In this document: piece after piece, positions 44,798-52,376 of the stretch
Layout: every line of letters starts with the position of its first letter
Numbering within the stretch: the first letter of the stretch is position 1
Assembly: GCA_000299115.1 (NCBI GenBank)
Contig: CP003801.1
Location: 372,001-436,000 of the forward strand
Length of the DNA stretch: 64,000 nt
Source of the DNA: an alpha proteobacterium HIMB59
GTDB taxonomy: Bacteria; Pseudomonadota; Alphaproteobacteria; HIMB59
Reading direction: 5' to 3'
The notes under the pieces: model-generated
Database searches by the model: none
What the model saw: the letters and a program-made list of their open reading frames with translations, nothing else
Told to the model about the DNA's origin: nothing
Position numbers and translations under genes: made by a program

Positions 44798-45454
44798 ATG
44801 CAACATACAGATAAAAATTATGAAAAGCAGATTAACTCAATTAATGAACAGCTAGTTAAGATGGGATCAATTTTAGAACAGCAGTTTAGCGATGCTCTAA
44901 AAGTTGTTGCTTCAAGAGACCAAAATTTAGCAAATACCGTCATTGAAAAAGATAACTTAATAAATCAACTAAATCACGAAATTAGTGATTTAGTTTTTCA
45001 AATTATTGCAATGAGACAGCCGATGGCAGATGATCTAAGATTTTTATTTTGTTCAATTAAAATTATCAGAGATTTGGAAAGAATAGGTGACCATTTAACT
45101 ACAGTCGCAAAAAAAGGTTATAGAGTAAGTACTAACATTCCTGACCAATTAATTGAAAAACTTGAGGTATTAGGTGGGAAAGCATCTGTGATGACCCATG
45201 ATGCATTAAATTGTTTGTTTGATAGAAAACTGGCAGATGCTGATAAAATAGCCGAACGAGATAATATTATTGATGATTTACATGGTAGTTTTATCAAAGA
45301 CGTCCTCTCTTATATGAAAGAGCACGATGATTTTATTCCAGACTCTTTAGCTTTAATCCAGATTTCAAAAGGTATTGAGCGTATTGGAGATTATGTAACC
45401 AACATTATGGAAGAAGTACATTTCTTAATTGAAGGTAAGTACAATAATTCTTAA
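44798..45454 (+). CDS. phoU: Phosphate signalling regulator PhoU
   Basis: The 218-aa all-helical protein has two PhoU repeats with the metal-binding E/D-x3-D motifs (RDLERIGDHLTTVAK and KGIERIGDYVTNIMEEV). MRQPMADDLRFL is the conserved inter-helix segment. PhoU couples Pst activity to PhoR inhibition and is placed between pstB and phoB as in many alphaproteobacteria. Confidence 0.95.
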   Translation: MQHTDKNYEKQINSINEQLVKMGSILEQQFSDALKVVASRDQNLANTVIEKDNLINQLNHEISDLVFQIIAMRQPMADDLRFLFCSIKIIRDLERIGDHLTTVAKKGYRVSTNIPDQLIEKLEVLGGKASVMTHDALNCLFDRKLADADKIAERDNIIDDLHGSFIKDVLSYMKEHDDFIPDSLALIQISKGIERIGDYVTNIMEEVHFLIEGKYNNS

Positions 45455-45460
45455 AAAAAA

Positions 45461-46153
45461 TTGTTTCCTAAAATATTAGTAGTCGAAGATGATAAGTCTA
45501 TTTCAGACCTTATTTCTTTGCATTTAAAAAAAAATAATTTCGAATACTTAGTTGTTCATAATGGAGAAGACGCATTATCCCATCTTGATACCTTTATGCC
45601 AGATTTCGTTATTTTGGATTGGATGATACCAGGCCTTTCCGGCCTAGAGGTTCTTAGAAGAATTCGAAATAAGCAAGAATATAAAAACTTACCTATATTA
45701 ATGCTTACAGCCAAAAACTCTGAACAAGATAAGATCATTAGTTTTGAAAGTGGATTAGATGATTATATTACTAAGCCTTTTTTACCAAGCGAACTAATTG
45801 CGAGAGTGAAAGCAATTTTAAAAAGAACTAGTCAGTCAAATCAGGATCAAGACAATCTTATTTTTAATGAAATTAAAATAAATACTGTTCAAAAAAAAGC
45901 TTACAGAGGAGATAGGCGACTTAACCTTGGCCCCACAGAATTTAATATTTTATTTTTCCTCCTAAAGAATAAACAAAGAGTATTCTCTCGAGAGCAGATA
46001 TTAAATAAGATTTGGCCTAATCAAGTCAATGTGGAGTTAAGAACAGTTGATGTCCATATTCGCAGACTTCGAAAAGAACTAAATCAAAATGAAGAGAAAG
46101 ACATAATTCGCACAGTTAGGTCGGCTGGTTATTCTCTAGATTTTGATGAATAA
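45461..46153 (+). CDS. phoB: Phosphate-regulon response regulator
   Basis: The 230-aa protein has a receiver domain with phospho-acceptor D53 (VILDWMIPG), acidic pocket EDD at residues 9-11 and the conserved Lys in ITKPF, then an OmpR-type winged-helix domain (LGPTEFNILFFLL, VDVHIRRLRKEL). It binds Pho boxes as a phosphorylated dimer. The start is a TTG at 45461, six bases after phoU, with FPKILVVEDD following at once. It overlaps arsC by eight bases, placing arsenate reduction directly inside the Pho operon. Confidence 0.94.
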   Translation: MFPKILVVEDDKSISDLISLHLKKNNFEYLVVHNGEDALSHLDTFMPDFVILDWMIPGLSGLEVLRRIRNKQEYKNLPILMLTAKNSEQDKIISFESGLDDYITKPFLPSELIARVKAILKRTSQSNQDQDNLIFNEIKINTVQKKAYRGDRRLNLGPTEFNILFFLLKNKQRVFSREQILNKIWPNQVNVELRTVDVHIRRLRKELNQNEEKDIIRTVRSAGYSLDFDE

Positions 46154-46625
46154 TAAAAAAAAAATTTTAGTCCTTTGTACAGGTAACTCTTGTCGTTCAA
46201 TTATGGCAGAAGGGCTAATCAATCATTTTGGTAAAGATGATTTTCAAGCCTTTAGTGCTGGAAGTAAACCGACAGGCTATGTTCATCCAATGAGCATAAA
46301 AACTTTAAAAAAATCAGGTATTTTTAAAACAGATTACAAAAGTCAATCTTGGGATGAATTCCGTGATATAAATTTTGATTTAGTGATCACGGTTTGTGAT
46401 AATGCTGCAGGTGAATCTTGTCCTGTTTATTTGAGCAGTGCCCCTAAAGTGCATTGGGGCGTTGAAGATCCAGCTAAGTTTAAGGGGAGTGAAGAAGAAA
46501 TTGAAAATGAATTTCAGCGAATTTTCACAATTCTTGCGAAACGAACCCACGCAATGGTTGAAAAATATAGCGATACCAAAATGTTTCAAATAGAAGAACT
46601 AAACCTAATTGGAAATTTAGTTTAA
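46146..46625 (+). CDS. arsC: Thioredoxin-coupled arsenate reductase
   Basis: A low-molecular-weight phosphatase-fold arsenate reductase of 159 aa. The P-loop CTGNSCRS has nucleophile C11 and R17. C84 and C92 (VCDNAAGESC) form the redox pair of the ArsC type found in S. aureus pI258; ordinary tyrosine phosphatases lack it. It turns arsenate that enters through Pst into arsenite. The ATG at 46146 sits inside the phoB stop region, so the two are co-translated. The convergent aquaporin downstream would release the arsenite. Confidence 0.9.
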   Translation: MNNKKKILVLCTGNSCRSIMAEGLINHFGKDDFQAFSAGSKPTGYVHPMSIKTLKKSGIFKTDYKSQSWDEFRDINFDLVITVCDNAAGESCPVYLSSAPKVHWGVEDPAKFKGSEEEIENEFQRIFTILAKRTHAMVEKYSDTKMFQIEELNLIGNLV

Positions 46626-46653
46626 AAATACCTCTTTTAAGTTTTTGAAGAAG

Positions 46654-47301
46654 TTAAGATTTTTTCTCAAATACTAGCTTATAGATTTTGTAAGCAATAC
46701 CTAGTCCTATGACTTGAGACCCAATGAATAAGAGGATAGTGGAGGGATGGATACCAGTAAAAGACTCCGTAAGCATTCTTGAAATGGTGACTGCAGGGTT
46801 TGCAAAACTAGTAGAAGAAGTAAAAATGAGAGCGGCGCATATGTATATTCCTACATTAAAAGCCACGATATTTTTCCCGTCTGCTCTAGATAGCAAGATA
46901 ACCATGAGTAATCCAAAAGTAGCAAAGATTTCTGAGATATAAATATTATGTCCACTCCTAATATTGGAAGAGATGTCAATCACATTAAGTCCAAAGAGAA
47001 AGTTTGCAAACATCGTGCCTAGGATGGCAGCTACACACTGAATGACTATGTAGATCACTAAATCTTTAGAGGATAATTCTCTCTTAAAAAAAAATAATAA
47101 AGAGACAATAGGATTAAAGTGAGCACCAGAGTAGGTTGCAAATATTCGAATTAAAAAAATAAGAGTAAATCCAATAACTATTGCATGACTAAAAAGAATA
47201 ACCATTTGATCATCTGTATATTGTTGACCAGCAATTCCTGACCCCACAATACTTAATAAGAGGATAAAGGTGCCTAAAAACTCAGATACGTACTTTTGCA
47301 T
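46654..47301 (-). CDS. Aquaglyceroporin-like channel, probable arsenite exit channel (AqpS type)
   Basis: A MIP-family protein of about 215 aa with six helices. The first half-helix motif is NPI (residues 63-65, in SGAHFNPIVS) instead of NPA; the second is NPA (168-170). The filter position after the second motif is Val171, not the Arg of water channels, which widens the pore. Such channels next to arsC in rhizobia (AqpS) let arsenite leave the cell. The ATG at 47301 begins MQKYVSEFLGTF, a typical MIP start; a GTG ten codons upstream is possible. It is convergent with arsC, 28 bases apart. Confidence 0.8.
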   Translation of the reverse strand: MQKYVSEFLGTFILLLSIVGSGIAGQQYTDDQMVILFSHAIVIGFTLIFLIRIFATYSGAHFNPIVSLLFFFKRELSSKDLVIYIVIQCVAAILGTMFANFLFGLNVIDISSNIRSGHNIYISEIFATFGLLMVILLSRADGKNIVAFNVGIYICAALIFTSSTSFANPAVTISRMLTESFTGIHPSTILLFIGSQVIGLGIAYKIYKLVFEKKS

Positions 47302-47428
47302 TTTAATCTGCCACTCTAAATTAATTTTCACAAATAAATTATGAATTTTTAGTTACATACATCGATTCCTTATCTAGTTCTAAAGATGCAGGGTTTCATG
47401 TATTGAAGTAACGATCTAAAAGGGAATA

Positions 47429-47788
47429 TCAGTTTAAAAATAATTTACTAATATCTAACAAAACTACTGCGCCATAGGCAACTAAAGCTAAAAAAATTGC
47501 AGCTGATCCTAAATCTTTAGCTTTTTTTATTTTATTTGACCTATCCATTGTGATCTTATCGCAGGTGTATTCAATTCCTGTATTAAGAGCCTCAATGCTT
47601 AAGATTAATAAAGGCAATACTACAAGCCAAATGATCATATTCAAATCAGGTTGCATCAAAAAAATATATAGAATTGAAAAAATAACTAGTAGGAGTTCAC
47701 GTCTCGCTGCTTTTTCTTCAAATAAAATTTTTAATCCATCAATAGAACACCAAAAAGCATCGAGGATATTTTTATTTTTGTGATCCAT
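47429..47788 (-). CDS. dgkA: Diacylglycerol kinase
   Basis: The 119-aa protein is a prokaryotic DgkA with three membrane helices. The conserved EKAARRELLLVI and SIEALNTGIEYTCDKI segments hold the catalytic Glu residues. It phosphorylates diacylglycerol to phosphatidate at the inner membrane. Diacylglycerol is also the product of PlcP, encoded 1.3 kb away, so DgkA and Agt would compete for it. The gene follows the coiled-coil ORF by six bases. Confidence 0.93.
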   Translation of the reverse strand: MDHKNKNILDAFWCSIDGLKILFEEKAARRELLLVIFSILYIFLMQPDLNMIIWLVVLPLLILSIEALNTGIEYTCDKITMDRSNKIKKAKDLGSAAIFLALVAYGAVVLLDISKLFLN

Positions 47789-47794
47789 GGTTAT

Positions 47795-48220
47795 TTAATA
47801 AATGCGCTTTATTCTTGCTGGTCGATAGTTTTGAAAATCTATTTCATCTAACCGAGAATAAAACGTGTTTACTTTCTTTTGGTGATCATCCAGTTTGATG
47901 GTAATGGAGTCTTTAAGAGTTGCTATTTCTTCTTTTAATGAGTGGATTTCATTTTGAAATGAATGCAACTCGGGTTCGACATTGAGCCCATTAAATTGTT
48001 TGTTGATTTGTTGTAAATTTAAATCGTGTTGAAAAATTTGAGCATACTGTTTTACTTGATCTTTAATTTTTAAAACGGTTTTTTCAAAAAGATTAAGTTT
48101 TTTCTCAATTCTTTTAAGTTTCTTTTCTTGTTCAAGTTGACGTTTTTTTAATTTTTTGCCGAGAATAACTTGGGGAGCGATGGATTTCTTTACAACAGAT
48201 TTTAGCGAATCTTTGTTCAA
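47795..48220 (-). CDS. Lysine-rich coiled-coil protein, unknown
   Basis: The 141-aa protein starts, if correctly placed, at a TTG (48220) with no clear ribosome site. Residues 20-120 have heptad-like Leu/Ile spacing (KLKKRQLEQEKKLKRIEKK and HSFQNEIHSLKEEIATLKD) and a basic first half, so a long coiled coil is likely. There is no methionine in the reading frame to offer another start. I recognise no family. It lies between the SET-domain gene and dgkA on the same strand. Confidence 0.55.
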   Translation of the reverse strand: MNKDSLKSVVKKSIAPQVILGKKLKKRQLEQEKKLKRIEKKLNLFEKTVLKIKDQVKQYAQIFQHDLNLQQINKQFNGLNVEPELHSFQNEIHSLKEEIATLKDSITIKLDDHQKKVNTFYSRLDEIDFQNYRPARIKRIY

Positions 48221-48275
48221 ATCTAATTTTATTTTAAAGGAAAAAGATACAGCGATGTATGAAAATTTTGTTAAA

Positions 48276-48776
48276 TTATTTCTTCTTCTTTTTATCTTTT
48301 AATTTTTTTTCTACGCGCCAACGCAAATTACTGCGAACAATATAACCAATGCAGTTTTTGGAGCCACAGCGACAGGGATGGTCCTCAAAACATTCCATGT
48401 CATATCCATAGTCATAGGTCAATTCCTCACCTTTTTTTATGTTTTTAATAGCATTAATCCAAATCTTACCCCGCACAATGTCTGTCTCACAATTAGGATC
48501 ACAGGAATGATTGATATATTTTGCTAAATTCCATGCAACTTTTCCATTGATATCGTAGCGCTCATTTAGGGTAAAAATATATACAGCACCAACGGTGCCC
48601 TGTTTTTTATTGGCAGCAATATGAACATCAGCGATTTTATCGGACTGAGCTTTAGTGATTTTTAAGCCACGATATTCAATAATTCTAGCTCCAGGCTCGA
48701 TGTCATATTTTGCAAAAAGTCCATTTGCATGAATTTTCGAATTTTTGCGAATATACAGTTTTCGATCTTTCGTCAT
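48276..48776 (-). CDS. SET-domain protein lysine methyltransferase
   Basis: The 166-aa protein is a stand-alone SET domain. The cofactor and catalytic knot is visible in YINHSCDPNCE (N89 H90 S91 C92, C96) with ELTYDYGYD (Y121, Y123). A post-SET zinc site follows: C135-R-C137-x4-C142, joined by C96. AKYDIEPGARIIEYRG is the opening strand. SET enzymes methylate lysine with SAM. In bacteria the targets are mostly unknown; a Lys-rich tail (KDKKKKK) ends the protein. The start codon lies inside the plcP promoter region. Confidence 0.88.
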   Translation of the reverse strand: MTKDRKLYIRKNSKIHANGLFAKYDIEPGARIIEYRGLKITKAQSDKIADVHIAANKKQGTVGAVYIFTLNERYDINGKVAWNLAKYINHSCDPNCETDIVRGKIWINAIKNIKKGEELTYDYGYDMECFEDHPCRCGSKNCIGYIVRSNLRWRVEKKLKDKKKKK

Positions 48777-48808
48777 TTAATAAAACTTTAACATGTCCTT
48801 TTTATAAT
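48775..48808 (+). promoter_or_regulatory. Pho-box-like element and -10 of plcP-agt
   Basis: ATTTAAT-aaaa-CTTTAAC (48775-48792) has the 7-4-7 PhoB layout and each half differs by one base from the CTTTAAT half-site of pstS. A perfect TATAAT (48803-48808) follows after exactly ten bases, and there is no -35 consensus, as expected for a PhoB-activated promoter. The leader would be about eight nt. Confidence 0.5.
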
Positions 48809-48822
48809 CTCCGAAAGAATCT

Positions 48823-49611
48823 ATGAAAGTTACCAAGCATCGCTCGATCTTTATTTCGGATGTTCATATTGGCATACGTGCTTCAAAAGTAAAGGAACTC
48901 TTACATTTCCTTAAATATAATGACTGTGAACATTTATATTTGTTAGGAGATATTATTGATGGATGGCGTTTAAAAAAAAATTGGTTTTGGGTCCCCGATT
49001 TTAATTCTTTTATACAAAAAGTTTTACGAAAAGCACGCTCAGGTACCAAAGTCTATTATATACCTGGAAACCATGATGAAGTTTTTTCAGATTATTGTGG
49101 TTTTTCATTTGCAAATATTAAAGTTCGCAAAAATAGAATTCATACAACAGCGAACAATAAAAGACTTCTCTTAATGCACGGGCATGAATTTGATGGAATA
49201 GTTCTAAATTCAAAATGGTTAGCAAAGATAGGTGCTGCCCTTTATGACTACTCTGTTTGGTTTAACAATATTTTAAACTTTTGTCGAAGAAAGCTTGGTT
49301 TTTCCTATTGGTCCTTATCAGGATATTTAAAAACACGAGTAAAAGATGCTCAACGGTTTATTGAAAATTTTGAAAATGCATGTCTTGAGAGAATAAAAAA
49401 AAATAATTGTGATGGAATTGTTTGTGGTCATATTCATCATCCCCAAATAAAAAAAATTGGAGATAAGACTTATCATAATCTAGGAGATTGGGTAGATAGC
49501 TGTAGTGCAATGGTTGAGGATTTTAATGGCAACTTGGAGCTAGTCTTTTGGGATGAAAAAAAAATCCAGTCTCTAGAAAAACAAATTCTTAATAAGGTAT
49601 CTGCAGCTTGA
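48823..49611 (+). CDS. plcP: Metallophosphoesterase, probable phospholipase C of lipid remodelling (PlcP type)
   Basis: A 262-aa calcineurin-like phosphoesterase with metal ligands D13/H15 (ISDVHIG), D43 (LGDIIDGW), N83-H84-D85 (GNHDE), H165 region LLMHGHEFDG and GHIHHPQ. UDP-diacylglucosamine hydrolases (LpxH) look alike. The coupled downstream glycosyltransferase, the Pho-box candidate in front and the adjoining Pho regulon favour PlcP, which cuts phospholipid head groups to release diacylglycerol and phosphate during phosphate starvation. Without lipid data LpxH-like activity remains possible. Confidence 0.78.
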   Translation: MKVTKHRSIFISDVHIGIRASKVKELLHFLKYNDCEHLYLLGDIIDGWRLKKNWFWVPDFNSFIQKVLRKARSGTKVYYIPGNHDEVFSDYCGFSFANIKVRKNRIHTTANNKRLLLMHGHEFDGIVLNSKWLAKIGAALYDYSVWFNNILNFCRRKLGFSYWSLSGYLKTRVKDAQRFIENFENACLERIKKNNCDGIVCGHIHHPQIKKIGDKTYHNLGDWVDSCSAMVEDFNGNLELVFWDEKKIQSLEKQILNKVSAA

Positions 49612-50600
49612 AATTATTATTAGTAACGGATGCTTGGAAACCGCAAGTAAACGGCGTCGTCCGTTCTTATCTGAATACCATACCGGAATTAGAAAAAATG
49701 GGCATGCAGGTAGAAGTAATACATCCTGAGTTGTTTAAAGTTCGTTTTGGTCTTCCTTCGTATAATGAGATTAAAGTTGTGATTACTCGCAAAAAGACAT
49801 TGAAAAATATGATGGATCAGATCAATCCTGATCATATTCACATCGCTACTGAGGGACCTTTGGGTTTTTTGGCTAGAAAAATTTGCCTTGCTGAAAAAAT
49901 AGTATTTTCCTCTTCTTTTCACACACGGTTTCCTGAGTACATTCAACAACGTACAAAAATACCTGCAAGTTTTTTTTATTTTTTCATCAAGCATTTTCAC
50001 AATAAAGCGAAAAAGGTTCTTGTTCCTACCCCATCCATGCAGGCCGAATTAATAAAAATGAATTTTAAAAATACCGTGGTCTGGTCAAGAGGGGTTAACC
50101 ATGAAAAGTTTGGTCATTATCAAAAATTGGACCTTGGACCGGGCCCAATTTTTTCTTATATCGGTAGAGTCGCTACTGAAAAAAATATTCAAGCTTTTTT
50201 AGATCTAGATTTAGATGGAACTAAAGTTGTCGTTGGTGATGGACCACAATTAAATAAATTAAAAAAAAAATATACAGATGTAAAATTTGTTGGTTACCAG
50301 TTTGGCCAGGACTTAGTGAATTACTATGCTAGTTCAGATGTAATGGTTTTTCCTAGCAAGACTGATACCTTTGGAAATGTAGTAACTGAAGCAAATGCAA
50401 CCGGTACACCAGTTGCTGCTTATGATGTAACAGGCCCTAAAGATATTATTGTTAATGGGATCAACGGTTTTATTGGTGATAATTTAAAAGAAAATGTTTT
50501 GAATTGTTTGACTATTGATCGAAAAAAATGCCAAGAATATACAAAAAAATTTAACTGGTATGAGTGTTCTAAGGTTTTTTATGATAATATTGTGGCTTGA
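49608..50600 (+). CDS. agt: GT4 glycosyltransferase, probable glycolipid synthase (Agt type)
   Basis: The 330-aa GT-B protein begins LLVTDAWKPQVNGVVRSYL, a hallmark of GT4 lipid glycosyltransferases, and has SRGVNHEKFG and SKTDTFGNVVTEANATGTPV in the donor-binding half. In marine bacteria this enzyme uses UDP-sugars to put glucose or glucuronate on diacylglycerol, giving phosphorus-free membrane lipids. The start is a TTG sharing TTGA with the plcP stop, so the two are tightly coupled. Which sugar is used cannot be read. Confidence 0.8.
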   Translation: MKLLLVTDAWKPQVNGVVRSYLNTIPELEKMGMQVEVIHPELFKVRFGLPSYNEIKVVITRKKTLKNMMDQINPDHIHIATEGPLGFLARKICLAEKIVFSSSFHTRFPEYIQQRTKIPASFFYFFIKHFHNKAKKVLVPTPSMQAELIKMNFKNTVVWSRGVNHEKFGHYQKLDLGPGPIFSYIGRVATEKNIQAFLDLDLDGTKVVVGDGPQLNKLKKKYTDVKFVGYQFGQDLVNYYASSDVMVFPSKTDTFGNVVTEANATGTPVAAYDVTGPKDIIVNGINGFIGDNLKENVLNCLTIDRKKCQEYTKKFNWYECSKVFYDNIVA

Positions 50601-51076
50601 ACTTTGTACACACTCTATCTGATTCTAAAAATTGGATTATCAATCATAAAGACCAACTAGAGATTAATTGGAGTGAAAAAGATATTGAGCTACATCTCAA
50701 TAAAGAAACAAGTTTTAACATTTATCTTCTAGATCAGACTAACGTCAAAGGTGCTTTGATAGGACATTTTTTATATCAAGATCAAAAGGTCAGTGAATTT
50801 GAAATTTTACACATTGCAGTTTTGCCTGAATTTAGAAACCAAGGGTTGGGAAGAATGATTTTAGAAGAGCTTGAAAAACAACTCAAAAGTACAGGAAAAT
50901 CAGTCAAAATCTTTCTGGAAGCAAGTGCGATCAATAAATTTGCTATTAAACTTTATGAAAAATTAGGCTATAAAGCCTACAATGAACGAAAAAATTACTA
51001 TGGGAGCAATCCTATAAACCCTTCTTCTTTGCAAGACGCAATTTTATTTGCAAAAACTCTTAATGCCAGTAGCTAA
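50597..51076 (+). CDS. GNAT-family acetyltransferase, RimI-like
   Basis: The 159-aa GNAT domain carries the acetyl-CoA loop RNQGLGRMILEELE (about residues 86-99) and LEASAINKFAIKLYEKLGYK, typical for RimI-like N-acetyltransferases that modify ribosomal protein S18 or other N-termini. The start is a TTG within the TTGA at the end of agt. In related bacteria rimI sits near tsaB or miaB; here miaB follows. Substrate is not certain, so the symbol is withheld. Confidence 0.75.
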   Translation: MNFVHTLSDSKNWIINHKDQLEINWSEKDIELHLNKETSFNIYLLDQTNVKGALIGHFLYQDQKVSEFEILHIAVLPEFRNQGLGRMILEELEKQLKSTGKSVKIFLEASAINKFAIKLYEKLGYKAYNERKNYYGSNPINPSSLQDAILFAKTLNASS

Positions 51077-52376
51077 AAATTTCTTTATCAAAACTTTTGG
51101 TTGTCAGATGAACGTTTATGACTCTGATAAAATGAAGGACATCTTTCTTGCTAATAACATTCAGCCTACAGAAGACTCTTTTAACGCCGATTATGTTGTC
51201 TTGAATACTTGTCATATACGAGAAAAGGCTACGGAAAAAACATTCTCTGACTTAGGGAGAATTCATAAAAAAGGTAAAAAAGATCAAAAAGTAATTGTAG
51301 CGGGCTGCGTTGCCCAAGCGGAGGGTGAGCTTATCCAACAACGTGCCCCTTACGTGGACTTAGTCATCGGACCTCAGTCAATCCAATCTCTTGATAAGTT
51401 TTTAAAAAAAGAAGACCTTTCTAAGGCAGCTATCACTGAATTCGATGCCATTGAAAAATTCGATACCCTTAATTTAATTAAAAGAAATCATAACAGCAAA
51501 TCTGCTTTTGTTACTATTCAAGAAGGGTGTGATAAGTTTTGTCATTTCTGTGTCGTTCCTTATACAAGGGGCGCCGAATATTCTCGAAGTGTCTATGAAT
51601 TAGTCGATGAGGTGAAATCCCTTGTGGATTTAGGCGTTGTAGAGTTTACTTTGTTGGGCCAAAACGTAAACGCTTATCACGGCGCGGATGCAACAGGTCA
51701 ATCACACAGTTTGGCTTCTTTGATTAACACCATCTCTGAAATTGGAGGTGTAGAACGTATTACTTATTCAACGAGTCATCCGATTAATATGACAGATGAT
51801 TTAATTGAACTCCACGGGACTAATCAAAAGCTTATGCCGTATCTGCATTTACCAGTTCAATCAGGATCTGATAATGTTTTAAAATTAATGAACCGTAAAC
51901 ATACCCGCGATTATTATTTTGAAATTATTGAAAAAGTAAGAAAAGCTAAGCCAGATATTGCTCTTTCTTCTGACTTTATTATTGGTTTTCCTGGCGAAAC
52001 AGATCAAGATTTTGAGGATACGCTCGATTTAATTCGAAGAGTTAAATATATGAATTCTTACTCTTTTAAATACAGTCCTCGACCTGGAACTCCTGCTGCA
52101 AATAAAGAACTCATCAACGATGAGATTTTAGATGAGCGTTTAGAGCGTACTCAGGCTTTATTAAATGAACAACAACTAGAATATAATAAACAATTTATTA
52201 AAAAAACGGTTCAGGTATTAATTGATGGAGCAGGTAAACACGAAGGTCAAGTCAAAGGCAAATCAGAATTTAATCAAAGTGTAGCGCTGCAAGGAGAAAA
52301 ACAAATCATCGGCCAGATTGTTCCTGTACAAATTAAAGAGGCATTGACTCATTCTTTATTAGGAGAGAGAGCTTAA
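51063..52376 (+). CDS. miaB: tRNA-2-methylthio-N6-dimethylallyladenosine synthase
   Basis: MiaB methylthiolates i6A37 in tRNA. The MTTase N-domain has the cluster cysteines in FGCQMN, NTCHIRE and AGCVAQ; the radical-SAM motif is CDKFCHFC (CxxxCxxC); a TRAM domain (about 370-437) closes it. The frame is open from a TTG 15 bases earlier, but the ATG at 51063 (MPVAKNFFIKTFGCQMN) fits the family. The gene overlaps rimI by 14 bases and phoH by one. Confidence 0.95.
   Translation: MPVAKNFFIKTFGCQMNVYDSDKMKDIFLANNIQPTEDSFNADYVVLNTCHIREKATEKTFSDLGRIHKKGKKDQKVIVAGCVAQAEGELIQQRAPYVDLVIGPQSIQSLDKFLKKEDLSKAAITEFDAIEKFDTLNLIKRNHNSKSAFVTIQEGCDKFCHFCVVPYTRGAEYSRSVYELVDEVKSLVDLGVVEFTLLGQNVNAYHGADATGQSHSLASLINTISEIGGVERITYSTSHPINMTDDLIELHGTNQKLMPYLHLPVQSGSDNVLKLMNRKHTRDYYFEIIEKVRKAKPDIALSSDFIIGFPGETDQDFEDTLDLIRRVKYMNSYSFKYSPRPGTPAANKELINDEILDERLERTQALLNEQQLEYNKQFIKKTVQVLIDGAGKHEGQVKGKSEFNQSVALQGEKQIIGQIVPVQIKEALTHSLLGERA

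Noticed and set aside
48823-49611. Calling the metallophosphoesterase LpxH
   Set aside because: The domain is compatible with LpxH, but its coupling to an Agt-type glycosyltransferase, the Pho-box candidate and the Pho context favour PlcP. LpxH is kept only as an alternative.
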